NCBI GenBank assembly: GCA_029249645.1
Contig: JAQWWC010000221.1
Location: 1-33,872, forward strand
Direction of reading: 5' to 3'
DNA from: Pseudomonadales bacterium
GTDB taxonomy: Bacteria > Pseudomonadota > Gammaproteobacteria > Pseudomonadales > Azotimanducaceae
DNA length: 33,872 nt
Both the position numbers and the translations under genes were made by a program. Positions 18,573 to 28,166 of this stretch are shown piece by piece. Position 1 is the stretch's first letter. Every line of letters starts with the position of its first letter. The notes below the pieces were generated by a model, which was given only the letters and a program-made list of their open reading frames with translations, did not search any database and was not told the origin of the DNA.

Positions 18573-20096
18573 ATGATCCCTAGCCACTACCCATCTGAAA
18601 AACCAGCCATTGTTATGGCTGGTTCCGGGCAAACCATCACGTTCGGAGAAGTTGAAGACATCTCGAATCAATTCGCACACTTAATGCGCAGCCAAGGCCT
18701 CAAGCGCGGTGACACGATCGCGCTGTGTCTTGAAAATCACGCCTACTTCCTACCCATCTGCTGGGGTGCGCTTCGAGCTGGCTTGTATTTTACGGCTATC
18801 AGTTATCGGTTAACCGCCGCCGAAGTGCTATATATCGTTAACGATTGTCAGGCGCAGGTGCTGATCACCTCAAAGTTGTTGACGGACACCTTTGAGCGCT
18901 TTTATCCCGATTTGGTTAGGGATCCCGCCTGTTTCATGCTCGATGGCGAGCACCCAAATGCCCCGAGGCTGCTGGATGCGCTGGCGGACCTACCTAAAAC
19001 ACCCATCATCGATGAATTCTACGGGCAAAGTTTACTTTACAGCAGCGGCACCACTGGGCGGCCTAAAGGCGTTAAGAAACCGCTCTTCGAAGCACCGTTT
19101 GGCGCCGAAACCAGCCTCTTTCAGGCTGCGCAAAGTCGGTATGACTTTGGCGAAGATACCGTGTATCTCTCACCGGCTCCGCTTTACCATGCAGCCCCCT
19201 TAGGCTTTACCATGAACGTCCTGCGCTATGGCGGTTGTGTGATCGTTATGCCGCAGTTTGATCCTGAAACCGCATTACAACTACTCCAAGATCATAACGT
19301 CACCCATGCCCAGTTTGTGCCGACTATGTTCGTTCGCATGCTCAAACTCCCGGATGACAGAAAAAGCCTGTACACCTTTCCAGACCTGCGCTGCGCGATT
19401 CACGCCGCCGCACCCTGTCCTGTTAGTATCAAGCATCAAATGATCGATTGGTGGGGACCGATTATCTGCGAATATTATGCTGGCACGGAAGGCAATGGCT
19501 CGACGTTTATCAGCGCTGAAGAATGGCTCGCGCACCCTGGCTCGGTTGGCCAAGCTGCAAATGATTGCCAGATCCATATCCTCGATGATTTGGGTCAAGA
19601 ACTGCCGAGGGGCTCGCAAGGCGGCGTGTATTTTGAAGGTGGCGGCCAGTTCGAGTATCTAAACGATCCTGAAAAAACAGCAAGCTCACACCATGCCAAC
19701 GGTTGGTCGACCTTGGGCGATATTGGTTATCTTGATAACGACGGCTACTTGTACCTCACCGATCGAAAGTCTTTCATGATCATTTCTGGCGGCGTTAACA
19801 TCTACCCGCAGGAAGCTGAAAACGTCCTGATTACGCATCCCTTGGTCGCGGATGTCGCCGTTTTTGGGGTGCCGAATGAGGAGTTTGGCGAGGAAGTCAA
19901 AGCGGTAGTCCAGCCCATGAACCTAGCCGATGCAGGCCCTAAGCTTGCAGCAGAGCTCATCGCCTACGCCCGATCACAAATCGCACATTTAAAGTGCCCT
20001 AAAACAGTCGATTTTCTTGAAGTTCTGCCGCGGCACCCTACCGGCAAGCTCTATAAAAGACTCTTGAAAGATACTTATTGGCAGAAAACCCCATGA
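18573..20096 (+). CDS. Acyl-CoA synthetase (AMP-forming ligase)
   Basis: LLYSSGTTGRPKGVKKPL, YYAGTEGNG, GWSTLGDIGYLDNDGYLYLTDRKSFMIISGGVNIYPQEAENVL and PRHPTGKLYKRLLKD are the adenylate-forming motifs. Confidence 0.95.
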   Translation: MIPSHYPSEKPAIVMAGSGQTITFGEVEDISNQFAHLMRSQGLKRGDTIALCLENHAYFLPICWGALRAGLYFTAISYRLTAAEVLYIVNDCQAQVLITSKLLTDTFERFYPDLVRDPACFMLDGEHPNAPRLLDALADLPKTPIIDEFYGQSLLYSSGTTGRPKGVKKPLFEAPFGAETSLFQAAQSRYDFGEDTVYLSPAPLYHAAPLGFTMNVLRYGGCVIVMPQFDPETALQLLQDHNVTHAQFVPTMFVRMLKLPDDRKSLYTFPDLRCAIHAAAPCPVSIKHQMIDWWGPIICEYYAGTEGNGSTFISAEEWLAHPGSVGQAANDCQIHILDDLGQELPRGSQGGVYFEGGGQFEYLNDPEKTASSHHANGWSTLGDIGYLDNDGYLYLTDRKSFMIISGGVNIYPQEAENVLITHPLVADVAVFGVPNEEFGEEVKAVVQPMNLADAGPKLAAELIAYARSQIAHLKCPKTVDFLEVLPRHPTGKLYKRLLKDTYWQKTP

Positions 20097-21292
20097 CCCA
20101 AGCATTCAGCGGCATTCAGATCCTAGATTTCACACAAGTTTTTGCGGGCCCCTTTGCTGTGATGCAATTGGCGCTACTTGGGGCAGACGTCATAAAAATA
20201 GAGCAACCCGGCACCGGTGACCAGACTCGTGGACTCATGAATGCGAGTAACGACCAAAGTCAATCGCCTTCATTCCTCACTATGAACGCCAATAAACGCA
20301 GTCTGACGCTTAATTTAAAGTCGCCTGAGGCGGTCAACTTAATCAAACGACTCATTGAGACGACTGATGTTGTGGTTGAAAACTTTAAAGCCGGGACCAT
20401 GACCAAACTTGGACTAGATTATGAGTGCTTAAAAGCCTTAAAACCCGATCTAATTTACTGCTCAATTACCGGCTACGGCCAGTCAGGCCCGAAAGCTGGC
20501 GAAGCTGCTTATGATGGCGCGATTCAAGCCGCCTCCGGCATGATGTCGCAGAACGGGCATCTAAGCAGTGGCCCCACTCGAACTGGCTTTATGCCGGTTG
20601 ATATGGCAACTGCGCTTAGCACGGCCTTTGCAATTTCGGCATCGCTACATCGCAAGGCCACAACCGGGCTTGGGCAATATATCGATAGCGCAATGCTTGA
20701 TACGGCAATCGTGATGCAGGCATCGCAATTTAGTAACTATTTAAATCAGGGCCAACTATTGGGGCTTCAAGGTAATGCCTCACCAACCGGGCAACCCACT
20801 GCTAATGTATTCCCCACCCAAGACGGGTTTATACAAATTACAGCGCTCAAACAAAACCAGATTGAGCAACTCTTCGATGCGCTCGAATGTTCCGAACGCC
20901 TGAAGGAGTCGGCCTTTAATGATCCTTTGCAACGAAAACAAAACCCGGCAGTGGTCAACGCCCTGCTCTGTGAAAAGCTAAAAGGCAGGACAACGCATGC
21001 TTGGATGAATATTCTGCCGAAGAAAGGCATCCCTACAGCCGAGGTTAAAACGATTCCCGAGGTACTCGAAGATCCGCAACTGCTCGTGCGGGAAGTGATT
21101 GAACAGGTGGCGCCAACAGACGCTAACGCCGAATCCATTCACATCATAAAAGCGGGCTATGCTGCCGATCAGGATGGACCCTCCATTACTCGGCCACCAC
21201 CCAAGCTCGGCGAGCATACACAAGAGATCTTGCTCTCGCTGAATCTGACGTCAAGCGAGATCGATACGCTCCGATCGCGAGGAGTCATCTGA
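20093..21292 (+). CDS. CaiB/BaiF class III CoA-transferase
   Basis: FSGIQILDFTQVFAGPFAVMQLALLGADVIKIEQPGTGDQTRG, NANKRSLTLNLK, YCSITGYGQSGPKAGEAAYDGAIQAASG. ATG 20093 overlaps the preceding stop (ATGA). Confidence 0.94.
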   Translation: MTQAFSGIQILDFTQVFAGPFAVMQLALLGADVIKIEQPGTGDQTRGLMNASNDQSQSPSFLTMNANKRSLTLNLKSPEAVNLIKRLIETTDVVVENFKAGTMTKLGLDYECLKALKPDLIYCSITGYGQSGPKAGEAAYDGAIQAASGMMSQNGHLSSGPTRTGFMPVDMATALSTAFAISASLHRKATTGLGQYIDSAMLDTAIVMQASQFSNYLNQGQLLGLQGNASPTGQPTANVFPTQDGFIQITALKQNQIEQLFDALECSERLKESAFNDPLQRKQNPAVVNALLCEKLKGRTTHAWMNILPKKGIPTAEVKTIPEVLEDPQLLVREVIEQVAPTDANAESIHIIKAGYAADQDGPSITRPPPKLGEHTQEILLSLNLTSSEIDTLRSRGVI

Positions 21293-21327
21293 CCCCCACA
21301 GGCATAACGTCTTAAATTTTTAGCGCG

Positions 21328-21717
21328 CTAACCATCGCCAAACAGATCCTTTAATTGCTGCTCCAGTTCATCATGGCCCCCTAAGACTTGAGGGTCTTCC
21401 TCGAAGGCGCTGACTGCCAATTCATCCTCAAACAGAGCGGACAATGCCGCACTCGCATCTGATTTGTCTGGCTGCGGCGACACTCGCCGAACCGGCTCGC
21501 CAGGCCTAAAGAAATCACAAAAATTGGCATTAGTTTTCTCGAGCGGCGGATCCGCCCGATCTTCTTGGCACCTCGAGCGATGGCTTATGTCAAAGGCTCG
21601 ACACATATAACAGCACCGGATCGGCTCGAAGCACCCCTGGCATACCGCCTGTCGAGAGATCGGCCTTGGCTCATCGCTTAAGTCTCTCCGGCACTGCCAA
21701 CACGTTAATTTGGTCAT
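21328..21717 (-). CDS. Small Cys-rich, probably zinc-binding protein of unknown function
   Basis: MTKLTCWQCRRDLSDEPRPISRQAVCQGCFEPIRCCYMCRAFDISHRSRCQEDRADPPLEKTNANFCDFFRPGEP has multiple CxxC motifs. ORF is open from 21771, but ATG 21717 fits the domain start. Confidence 0.72.
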   Translation of the reverse strand: MTKLTCWQCRRDLSDEPRPISRQAVCQGCFEPIRCCYMCRAFDISHRSRCQEDRADPPLEKTNANFCDFFRPGEPVRRVSPQPDKSDASAALSALFEDELAVSAFEEDPQVLGGHDELEQQLKDLFGDG

Positions 21718-21727
21718 CACACAGCCC

Positions 21728-22519
21728 TCAGGTCTCTGAGTAACTAATGCCCATTCCAGCCCGGACATCATTGTTTACACCATATTGTGGAATCGGATAG
21801 CGCAGACCGTTTTTAGATAAGGCTTCCAGCCCGGCAATGACTTTTGGCAGAAAGCTCGGCGGAATTGCCATCAGTAACTCATCCTCCATCACGCCACCGT
21901 AGCGTCTTTCAGCAAAACACGGGATCGAAAGACTTGGCTCACCCGTTTTTAAAGCGCGACCCCAAGAGTCCGCACAAGCAGACTCACCCACACAGCCCCA
22001 ATCCAATTTTTTATAGCCCGTCCACTGCAGGCCATTAATAAACAGAATCATTTGGGCGGGCGTTGCATAAATGAGACAAATGTCCGGCGGGTTCAACCTG
22101 CCCGAAGCCAGAGGTGAGACTGCCATGGCTTCAAACTGCCCAAAAGCAACGACATCCATGCTGGCTTGGTGTTTTGCAGCCTCGGCTTGATCCTTGAACC
22201 AAACCCCTGCCATTTTATCGCCCGATAACCAGCGCTCATCGCGTGGATGTAATCCGATCACCGTGCCGCATTGCGCGCCCACCAAGTCTTCCATCGTAAT
22301 GCCAACGGTCCAACCATTACGGCTGGCTTGTCCAACAATTTGGTCGGTAGTGTGAACGTTGCTGGGTCGTCTAATTTTAGGAATCGCTTCCATTTCCGCT
22401 CGGCTTGGAAACAGTTTCATCCCGATGGGCGTGGTTCGGAGTCTGAGTAAACGATTGAGGCCTTCAACGACAGCTGCGCCGTCAAAAACAGTGTCGGTTG
22501 AAATAATTTGATCTGTCAT
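21728..22519 (-). CDS. DUF169 family protein
   Basis: LRLRTTPIGMKLFPSRAEMEAIPKIRRPSNVHTTDQIVGQASRNGWTVGITMEDLVGAQCGTVIGL...DWGCVGESACADSWG matches the DUF169 (ArCR-like) pattern as I know it. ATG 22519 within ORF 21728-22549. Confidence 0.78.
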   Translation of the reverse strand: MTDQIISTDTVFDGAAVVEGLNRLLRLRTTPIGMKLFPSRAEMEAIPKIRRPSNVHTTDQIVGQASRNGWTVGITMEDLVGAQCGTVIGLHPRDERWLSGDKMAGVWFKDQAEAAKHQASMDVVAFGQFEAMAVSPLASGRLNPPDICLIYATPAQMILFINGLQWTGYKKLDWGCVGESACADSWGRALKTGEPSLSIPCFAERRYGGVMEDELLMAIPPSFLPKVIAGLEALSKNGLRYPIPQYGVNNDVRAGMGISYSET

Positions 22520-22581
22520 CGCGCACGGTTCCTTGGTTTGAAACCACACCTTACCGCGACTTTGCCAAGCCCGAAAAGCGT

Positions 22582-23427
22582 TTAGCTTGCCATATTTTGC
22601 TTAAGCTTTTTTAAAGCTTGCGATTCTAATTGCCGAACCCGTTCAATGGAGATACCGAAGCGTTCTGCAAACACTTTAAGCGCTAACTTTTCATCACTCA
22701 ACCAGCGGCCCTGAACAATTTGGCGCGAGCGCTCGTCCAGCTGTTTTAAGGCCAGCCTGAGTCCACTCGCATCAGTTGCCTCGGACTCCGAGTCAGCCAC
22801 AATGTCTAGAGGATCCAGGCTATCGCTTTGCAAATACAATTCTGGCGCAGAGAAGTCATTGTCATCGCGTTTTTCAAAGGATTGGTCCTGTCGACTCAAG
22901 CGCTGATCCATCTCGATGACATCGGCCTCAGAAACATCGAGCAAGGTTGCAATTCTTTTTGCCTCTGGGCTGTCAATCAGACCCGATGCCCGCTTATTTT
23001 TGCGCAGGTTAAAGAACAACTTTCGCTGCGCCTTGGTCGTTGCGACCTTCACCAGTTTCCAGTTCTTTAATATATAGTCATGTATTTCAGCTTTGATCCA
23101 ATGTACTGCAAAGGTCAACAATCGTAGCTTGCGTTCAGGGTCAAATTTCTTAACCGATTGCATAAGCCCGACGTTACCTTGCTGAATAAGATCTTCAAGC
23201 GGCAAGCCATACCCCGAATATTGCTTGGCGATATACACAACATAACGAAGATGGGCCATGACCAATGCTCGGGCGGCACTAATATTGTCACCGCCTTTAA
23301 ATGTCTCGAACAAGGTGACTTCTTCTTCACGGGTCAATTTAGGAATACGGTGTACCGCGTCCAGATAGGCATATAGTGATTGCCCACTCAAGACCGGGAT
23401 CATTGGCGTCTGCCGTGTCAATTCCAT
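22582..23427 (-). CDS. rpoH: RNA polymerase sigma-32 factor
   Basis: AHLRYVVYIAKQYSGYGLPLEDLIQQGNVGLMQSVKKFDPERKLRLLTFAVHWIKAEIHDYILKNWKLVKVATTKAQRKLFFNLRKNK (includes an RpoH box) and a region 4 HTH (FAERFGISIERVRQLESQALKKLK). SD GGAGGTG upstream of ATG 23427. Confidence 0.96.
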   Translation of the reverse strand: MELTRQTPMIPVLSGQSLYAYLDAVHRIPKLTREEEVTLFETFKGGDNISAARALVMAHLRYVVYIAKQYSGYGLPLEDLIQQGNVGLMQSVKKFDPERKLRLLTFAVHWIKAEIHDYILKNWKLVKVATTKAQRKLFFNLRKNKRASGLIDSPEAKRIATLLDVSEADVIEMDQRLSRQDQSFEKRDDNDFSAPELYLQSDSLDPLDIVADSESEATDASGLRLALKQLDERSRQIVQGRWLSDEKLALKVFAERFGISIERVRQLESQALKKLKQNMAS

Positions 23428-23611
23428 CAAACACCTCCAGGGGTGTGCATTTTAACGTTACAGAACCTATCTAAGGCTAAGTTGGTAATATTCAAGTCCC
23501 AACAGCAGTTTTTTTCAATCATCGGGCACAATAAATCGAGATGAAACTCGCTCTGAGGAGAATAACAACACCCATCATAAACTTAGGGGTTCTAAAACCA
23601 TTAGGCATTTC

Positions 23612-24124
23612 ATGAAGAAGCAGCGTGTTACTATCTCGAGCATTGATTGGGCGCATTGGCAGCCGGATCTGTTGACGACACTCGTTTTTATCCGGCGACA
23701 CCAACAAGTCCTTTTGATCCACAAAAAAACGGGCCTGGGTGCTGGCAAGATACTAGGCCCTGGGGGCAAGCTTGAGCCTTACGAGACGCCGCTCGCCTGC
23801 GCCATCCGAGAAACCGAGGAAGAGTTAAAGATCACCCCGCACGGCCTTCAACCCATGGCCGAATTGTTCTTTCACGATTTGGCTTACCCAAAAATAAAAA
23901 TTTACGTTTATGTCTCGGATCAGTTTTCGGGCACCCCGACAGAAACCCTCGAAGCAGCGCCGCTTTGGTGCCCAATGACAGACCTACCACTGGACAAAAT
24001 GTGGGCCGATGATCAATTTTGGCTGCCCCAAGTTCTCCAGAGTGAACCCATCCGCGGCTGGTTTTACTTCGATGGGGAGCGCCTAATTGACCATCGCATC
24101 GAATCGATTACCGTTGCGTTTTAG
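23612..24124 (+). CDS. NUDIX hydrolase (8-oxo-dGTPase-like)
   Basis: Nudix box GGKLEPYETPLACAIRETEEELKI, preceded by KTGLGAGKILGPGGK as in MTH1-like enzymes. Confidence 0.9.
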   Translation: MKKQRVTISSIDWAHWQPDLLTTLVFIRRHQQVLLIHKKTGLGAGKILGPGGKLEPYETPLACAIRETEEELKITPHGLQPMAELFFHDLAYPKIKIYVYVSDQFSGTPTETLEAAPLWCPMTDLPLDKMWADDQFWLPQVLQSEPIRGWFYFDGERLIDHRIESITVAF

Positions 24125-24147
24125 CGCGCGATTGTTACGGGTACTGA

Positions 24148-24873
24148 TTATATCTCAGGTCGAATCAACACCTCTGCCAAAAATGCCTGAACCGAATGAC
24201 TGGCGCGCAAATTCGCAGTTGAAGAATAGACCGTTCCAAAATCCGGATTGTCAGCACCTGGATTGGTGAAAGCATGCGTTGTGCCACCGTAAACATGCAT
24301 TTGCCAATCCACTTGCGCCGCGGTCATTTCTTGCTCAAACGCGAGCACTTGCTCAGGGGGCACCATCGGATCATCGTGACCATGCAAGCAGAGGACTTTA
24401 GCGGTAATGGCCGCATTAGCCGCCTCGCCATGCGCTAAAATCCCATGCACACTGACAACGCCTTGGACCGGGGCACCCATCCTTGCTAACTCGAGCACAC
24501 ACATGCCCCCAAAGCAGTAGCCCACCGCCACTACAGCTGTGGCATCGATCTCGGGCCGCACACTCGCGGCCTCCAGTGCCGCGTTGATACGTTGACGCAA
24601 TAAGCCTCGATCGGACGCGAACGGCCCCATGAGCGCGGTGTTTAAGGCTACATCACCATCGGCGCCAAAGATGCCTTTCCCGTACATATCAATGGCAAAT
24701 GCGGCATACCCTAAGCCGGCGATCTCGTGCGCTTTATCAATTGCGTATTGTCGACGACCTGTCCAATCATGGGCGACCAAAACTAGGGGTTTCGGTCCAA
24801 AACCCTCACCCTGAACCAAGCAGCCTTCTAATAAAATGTCACCATCGTAATATTCAATCAACTCCGATTGCAT
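24148..24873 (-). CDS. Dienelactone hydrolase family protein
   Basis: AVGYCFGGMCVLELAR (nucleophile Cys), GHDDPMVPPEQ (Asp) and YGGTTHAFTNPGAD (His). Confidence 0.92.
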   Translation of the reverse strand: MQSELIEYYDGDILLEGCLVQGEGFGPKPLVLVAHDWTGRRQYAIDKAHEIAGLGYAAFAIDMYGKGIFGADGDVALNTALMGPFASDRGLLRQRINAALEAASVRPEIDATAVVAVGYCFGGMCVLELARMGAPVQGVVSVHGILAHGEAANAAITAKVLCLHGHDDPMVPPEQVLAFEQEMTAAQVDWQMHVYGGTTHAFTNPGADNPDFGTVYSSTANLRASHSVQAFLAEVLIRPEI

Positions 24874-25089
24874 TGCGTGATCCTCCTCTTCTTTGAAACA
24901 GTTGTTGTTAAAATACCGTTTTTATCTCACTTGTTACCGCGGCCAGACGCCCCACCGTTGTTCAGCCACTGCCGCCCGCTCAAAACCCAAGATTTTCCTG
25001 AAGTCTAAACCGGATAGCCCGTCGCCTGCGATAGTGCGAGACCAGCAATTAATTGGCAGCAACGATTTCTGAATATCATGGCTGTGCGT

Positions 25090-25818
25090 TTAGACCCGTA
25101 GCAGGCGCAAACCCAAACTTGCCGCTCGCTCGCCAAGCGCTTTTTGAACCTGGGCCGTTAAATGATAACCGTCATCGGTGAGGGTGCCTGCTGGCGCACC
25201 GGCCTCAAAATCCAGATGCGCCGCAAAGCTCAGCCCACTGACCGACCTCTTTAGAACCGCATCTAACAGTCTCGCTCGGATACCGCACACAGCGCGCAAG
25301 GGCTGTGGCAAGGGTTCAAAGCGTGCCATCGGAGGGAGACCCAAAAAAACAATCTTGGCCCTGCCTTTTTGTCGAATCAAAGAGATTAGATCAAAGATGC
25401 TAGCCTGCCACCGCATCAGCGAGGTCAGTGCTGAGACATCGTTGACGCCGATTGAAATCAGAACCAAGTCGACATTTAAATCATCAATGCCACGGCAGGT
25501 CGCAAGCGCATCGCTGGCAGTGGCACCCGGTTGTTTCGCCACTTGCCAATTTACATCATCACTCTGGCGCATCAAAGATTCTCCGCAGTACACCATTATG
25601 CCTTGGCCTGAGTCCGCCCCGTCTTTCGGCACAATTACCTGATCCCCAAGGCCAAGTACGCGACGCCCAGCACCCAATGCTGACGCATTATCCCCCCACG
25701 CAACCGGTACCATTGGGGCTTTGATCTTCGGAAGTCGTCGTTGTGTCAGCTTCAGCTGAAGCCAACAGACAGGTAACAAAGGCAAGCAGAAAGCCCAAAC
25801 AACAGCATGCATCAGCAC
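25090..25818 (-). CDS. SGNH/GDSL-hydrolase-like protein (possible pseudoenzyme)
   Basis: DLVLISIGVNDVSALTS (GxND block), GLPPMARFEPLPQPLR and TDDGYHLT (DxxH block) match bacterial SGNH hydrolases. The block I position reads LGLGDQV rather than GDS. Confidence 0.75.
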   Translation of the reverse strand: MLMHAVVWAFCLPLLPVCWLQLKLTQRRLPKIKAPMVPVAWGDNASALGAGRRVLGLGDQVIVPKDGADSGQGIMVYCGESLMRQSDDVNWQVAKQPGATASDALATCRGIDDLNVDLVLISIGVNDVSALTSLMRWQASIFDLISLIRQKGRAKIVFLGLPPMARFEPLPQPLRAVCGIRARLLDAVLKRSVSGLSFAAHLDFEAGAPAGTLTDDGYHLTAQVQKALGERAASLGLRLLRV

Positions 25819-25949
25819 AAGAACACCCTTTCGATATCATTTTTCAGGCGACTCGCTTTGATCCCGCCGCCCACTTCGAACACAATTATTGAACAATTCT
25901 TGACTCCATAACAAGCAACCGGATAACCTTATCGCACTTCATTTAGTCA

Positions 25950-26135
25950 GGTGTTTTAGCTTAAAACCCTAAAATGAAACGGGAAACCGGTGAGAATTTT
26001 TTTCAATTCCGGTGCTGCCCCCGCAACGGTAAGCGAGGTGCGCTGCTTTTTACCACTGTGCTCAAATGCATGGGAAGGTAGCCGCGCAAACGTGTTCGCA
26101 CGACGCTCGCAAGCCCGGAGACCGGCCTGACAACA
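25950..26135 (+). ncRNA. Cobalamin riboswitch
   Basis: gaaacgggaaaccggtgagaatttttttcaattccggtgctgcccccgcaacggtaagcg ... agcccggagaccggcctgac (B12 box), directly upstream of btuB. Confidence 0.95.
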
Positions 26136-26234
26136 ATGCGGCAATGAACTGCGGCGGGCAGGTCATGACCATCGTCTACTCCTGCGCGCTATACCTTAAT
26201 CCAATTGCTCGGCGGGAGCAGGAGATGTTTCAAT

Positions 26235-28166
26235 ATGCCCTTCTTTTATCAGACGACCTTAATCCAGACTCGGGCCAGGCCCACTTTTTTGCCGAACGTA
26301 ATTCTAACGTTCCTGCTTTTATTCAGCTGCGGATCCCTTTGGGCGCAACCCAATGACGAAACCATCACGGTGACCGCCTCTCGGCTGCCAATGGACAGTC
26401 TTCGATCCGGTAGCCAGATCAGCATCATTACCAAGGCAGACATTGATCTTCGAAATCCTAATTCACTGCCCGATTTGCTGCGCGGCCAGCCAGGCCTCAG
26501 CGTCAGTCAGCAAAGCGGACTTGGCGGCCTAACCCAAGTTCGAATGCGGGGCCGAGAGGCCAATCACGTGCTCGTGCTGGTTGATGGCGTCGAGGCCAAC
26601 GATATTGGCCAGGGCAGTGAGTTCAATTTCAGCCAATTTCCCGTGCAACAAATCGAACGCATTGAGATTGTGCACGGTGCAGAAAGCGCCATTTGGGGGA
26701 GCGATGCTATTGCGGGCGTGATTCACATCATGACCCGCTCGCCTGAGAGCGAGCCCGGTACGAATTTTTTAATCAGCGGGGGCAGTAATCGGACCCAAAA
26801 TCTTGCAATCGACAGCGCAACAAGACTTGGAGAGACTCAGCTAGCACTCGGCATCAGCGATTTCAAAACGCGGGGTTTTAACGTTTCACGTCAAGGTAAT
26901 GAACGCGATGGGTCCAAGCAAAGAGCCGCCTACCTGAGAACCTCTTCCCCGCTATTAAAGCATTGGCGTCTTGGTAGCGTATTTCGGCTGCAACAGAGCC
27001 AGAACGACTTCGATGATGTGGACTACGCATTGACTGGCCTGCCGACGGATGCTGACTTTACATCAGCCCATCAAAATTGGATTGCGGGCGTGCGCCTCGC
27101 ATCGGATCATGAAGATTTCCAACAAACCCTATCCTTCAACTTTAGTCGGGATAAAAATACCAACCAAACGACGCCCAATGCGGAGACCCAAACCGACAGC
27201 GAAAAGCAGCAGTTCAACTATCAGATCAGCAAGACGCTCAACACAGCAACATGGATCGGACTCATGGAATATGAGTCCTTGCACTTCAAGCAGCGCGGCC
27301 CGAGCAGTTTTTTCGGCGACCCCAACCAAGATCACACGTTGACACAAATGGCGCTCGGTGGAGAGTACCTGCTCGAGCAGGACAATTGGACCGGATCCTT
27401 AAGTGCAAGGCTCGAACAAAATTCAGACTTTGGTGCCGGCCATAGCGTGCGCGGCAATGCCGCGTATTTCTTAACCGAGGCGACTAAAATTTTCGGCGCA
27501 ATCGGGCGATCCACCAAAAACCCGACCTTTACCGAGCGTTTCGGCTATTACACTAACTTTAAAGGTAACGATGCACTCGAGCCCGAGCACAGCCTCGCTT
27601 TGGACTTCGGAGTCTCCCATCGTTTTTCAAATCTGCCCATCACGATGGCGCTGCAAGGCTATTCCGCGCACCTTAAAAATGAAATCAACGGCTTTGTCTT
27701 TGATCCGGTTGATTTCGTTTACACCGCAAGCAATGATCCACGCCGCAGTAAACAACGCGGCTATGACGCCAAAATCAATTGGCAACCAACCGACGCCTTA
27801 ACCGTTGAGGCCTTCTACGGAAGACTCAAAGCAACCGATGGCAGCAGCCTCACCGAAATTAGGCGACCGCGGGCCACAGGGCTTCTCTCTATTGGCTATC
27901 GCGCGGAAAACTGGCACTACCAAGTTTCCGCCGCCTATACTGGCACAAGCGAGGATATCTTTTACCCCCCCGTCGCGCCCTACCAAGAACGCGTTGAAAT
28001 GAAGCCCTTTACATTGGTTGCCTTCACGTCCAGCGTTTTGATCAGCAAACAAGCTGAGGCATTCGTTGCGATCGATAACCTCTTTGACACCCAGTTTGAA
28101 GAGGTCTTTGGTTATCAGCGATCCGGCAGAACCGTCCGGCTTGGTGTTAAGCTGCGGTTAGACTAA
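26235..28166 (+). CDS. btuB: TonB-dependent vitamin B12 receptor
   Basis: ETITVTASRLPMDSLRSGSQISIITKADIDLRNPNSLPDLLRGQPGLSVSQQSGLGGLTQVRMRGREANHVLVLVDGVEANDIGQGSEFNFSQFPVQQIERIEIVHGAESAIWGSDAIAGVIHI is BtuB-like. Preceded by a cobalamin riboswitch. ATG 26235 within an ORF open from TTG 26205. Confidence 0.93.
   Translation: MPFFYQTTLIQTRARPTFLPNVILTFLLLFSCGSLWAQPNDETITVTASRLPMDSLRSGSQISIITKADIDLRNPNSLPDLLRGQPGLSVSQQSGLGGLTQVRMRGREANHVLVLVDGVEANDIGQGSEFNFSQFPVQQIERIEIVHGAESAIWGSDAIAGVIHIMTRSPESEPGTNFLISGGSNRTQNLAIDSATRLGETQLALGISDFKTRGFNVSRQGNERDGSKQRAAYLRTSSPLLKHWRLGSVFRLQQSQNDFDDVDYALTGLPTDADFTSAHQNWIAGVRLASDHEDFQQTLSFNFSRDKNTNQTTPNAETQTDSEKQQFNYQISKTLNTATWIGLMEYESLHFKQRGPSSFFGDPNQDHTLTQMALGGEYLLEQDNWTGSLSARLEQNSDFGAGHSVRGNAAYFLTEATKIFGAIGRSTKNPTFTERFGYYTNFKGNDALEPEHSLALDFGVSHRFSNLPITMALQGYSAHLKNEINGFVFDPVDFVYTASNDPRRSKQRGYDAKINWQPTDALTVEAFYGRLKATDGSSLTEIRRPRATGLLSIGYRAENWHYQVSAAYTGTSEDIFYPPVAPYQERVEMKPFTLVAFTSSVLISKQAEAFVAIDNLFDTQFEEVFGYQRSGRTVRLGVKLRLD

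Noticed and set aside
26066-26356. 96-aa ORF overlapping the cobalamin riboswitch and btuB start
   Set aside because: Lies within the riboswitch and out of frame with btuB. The aptamer and receptor explain the sequence.
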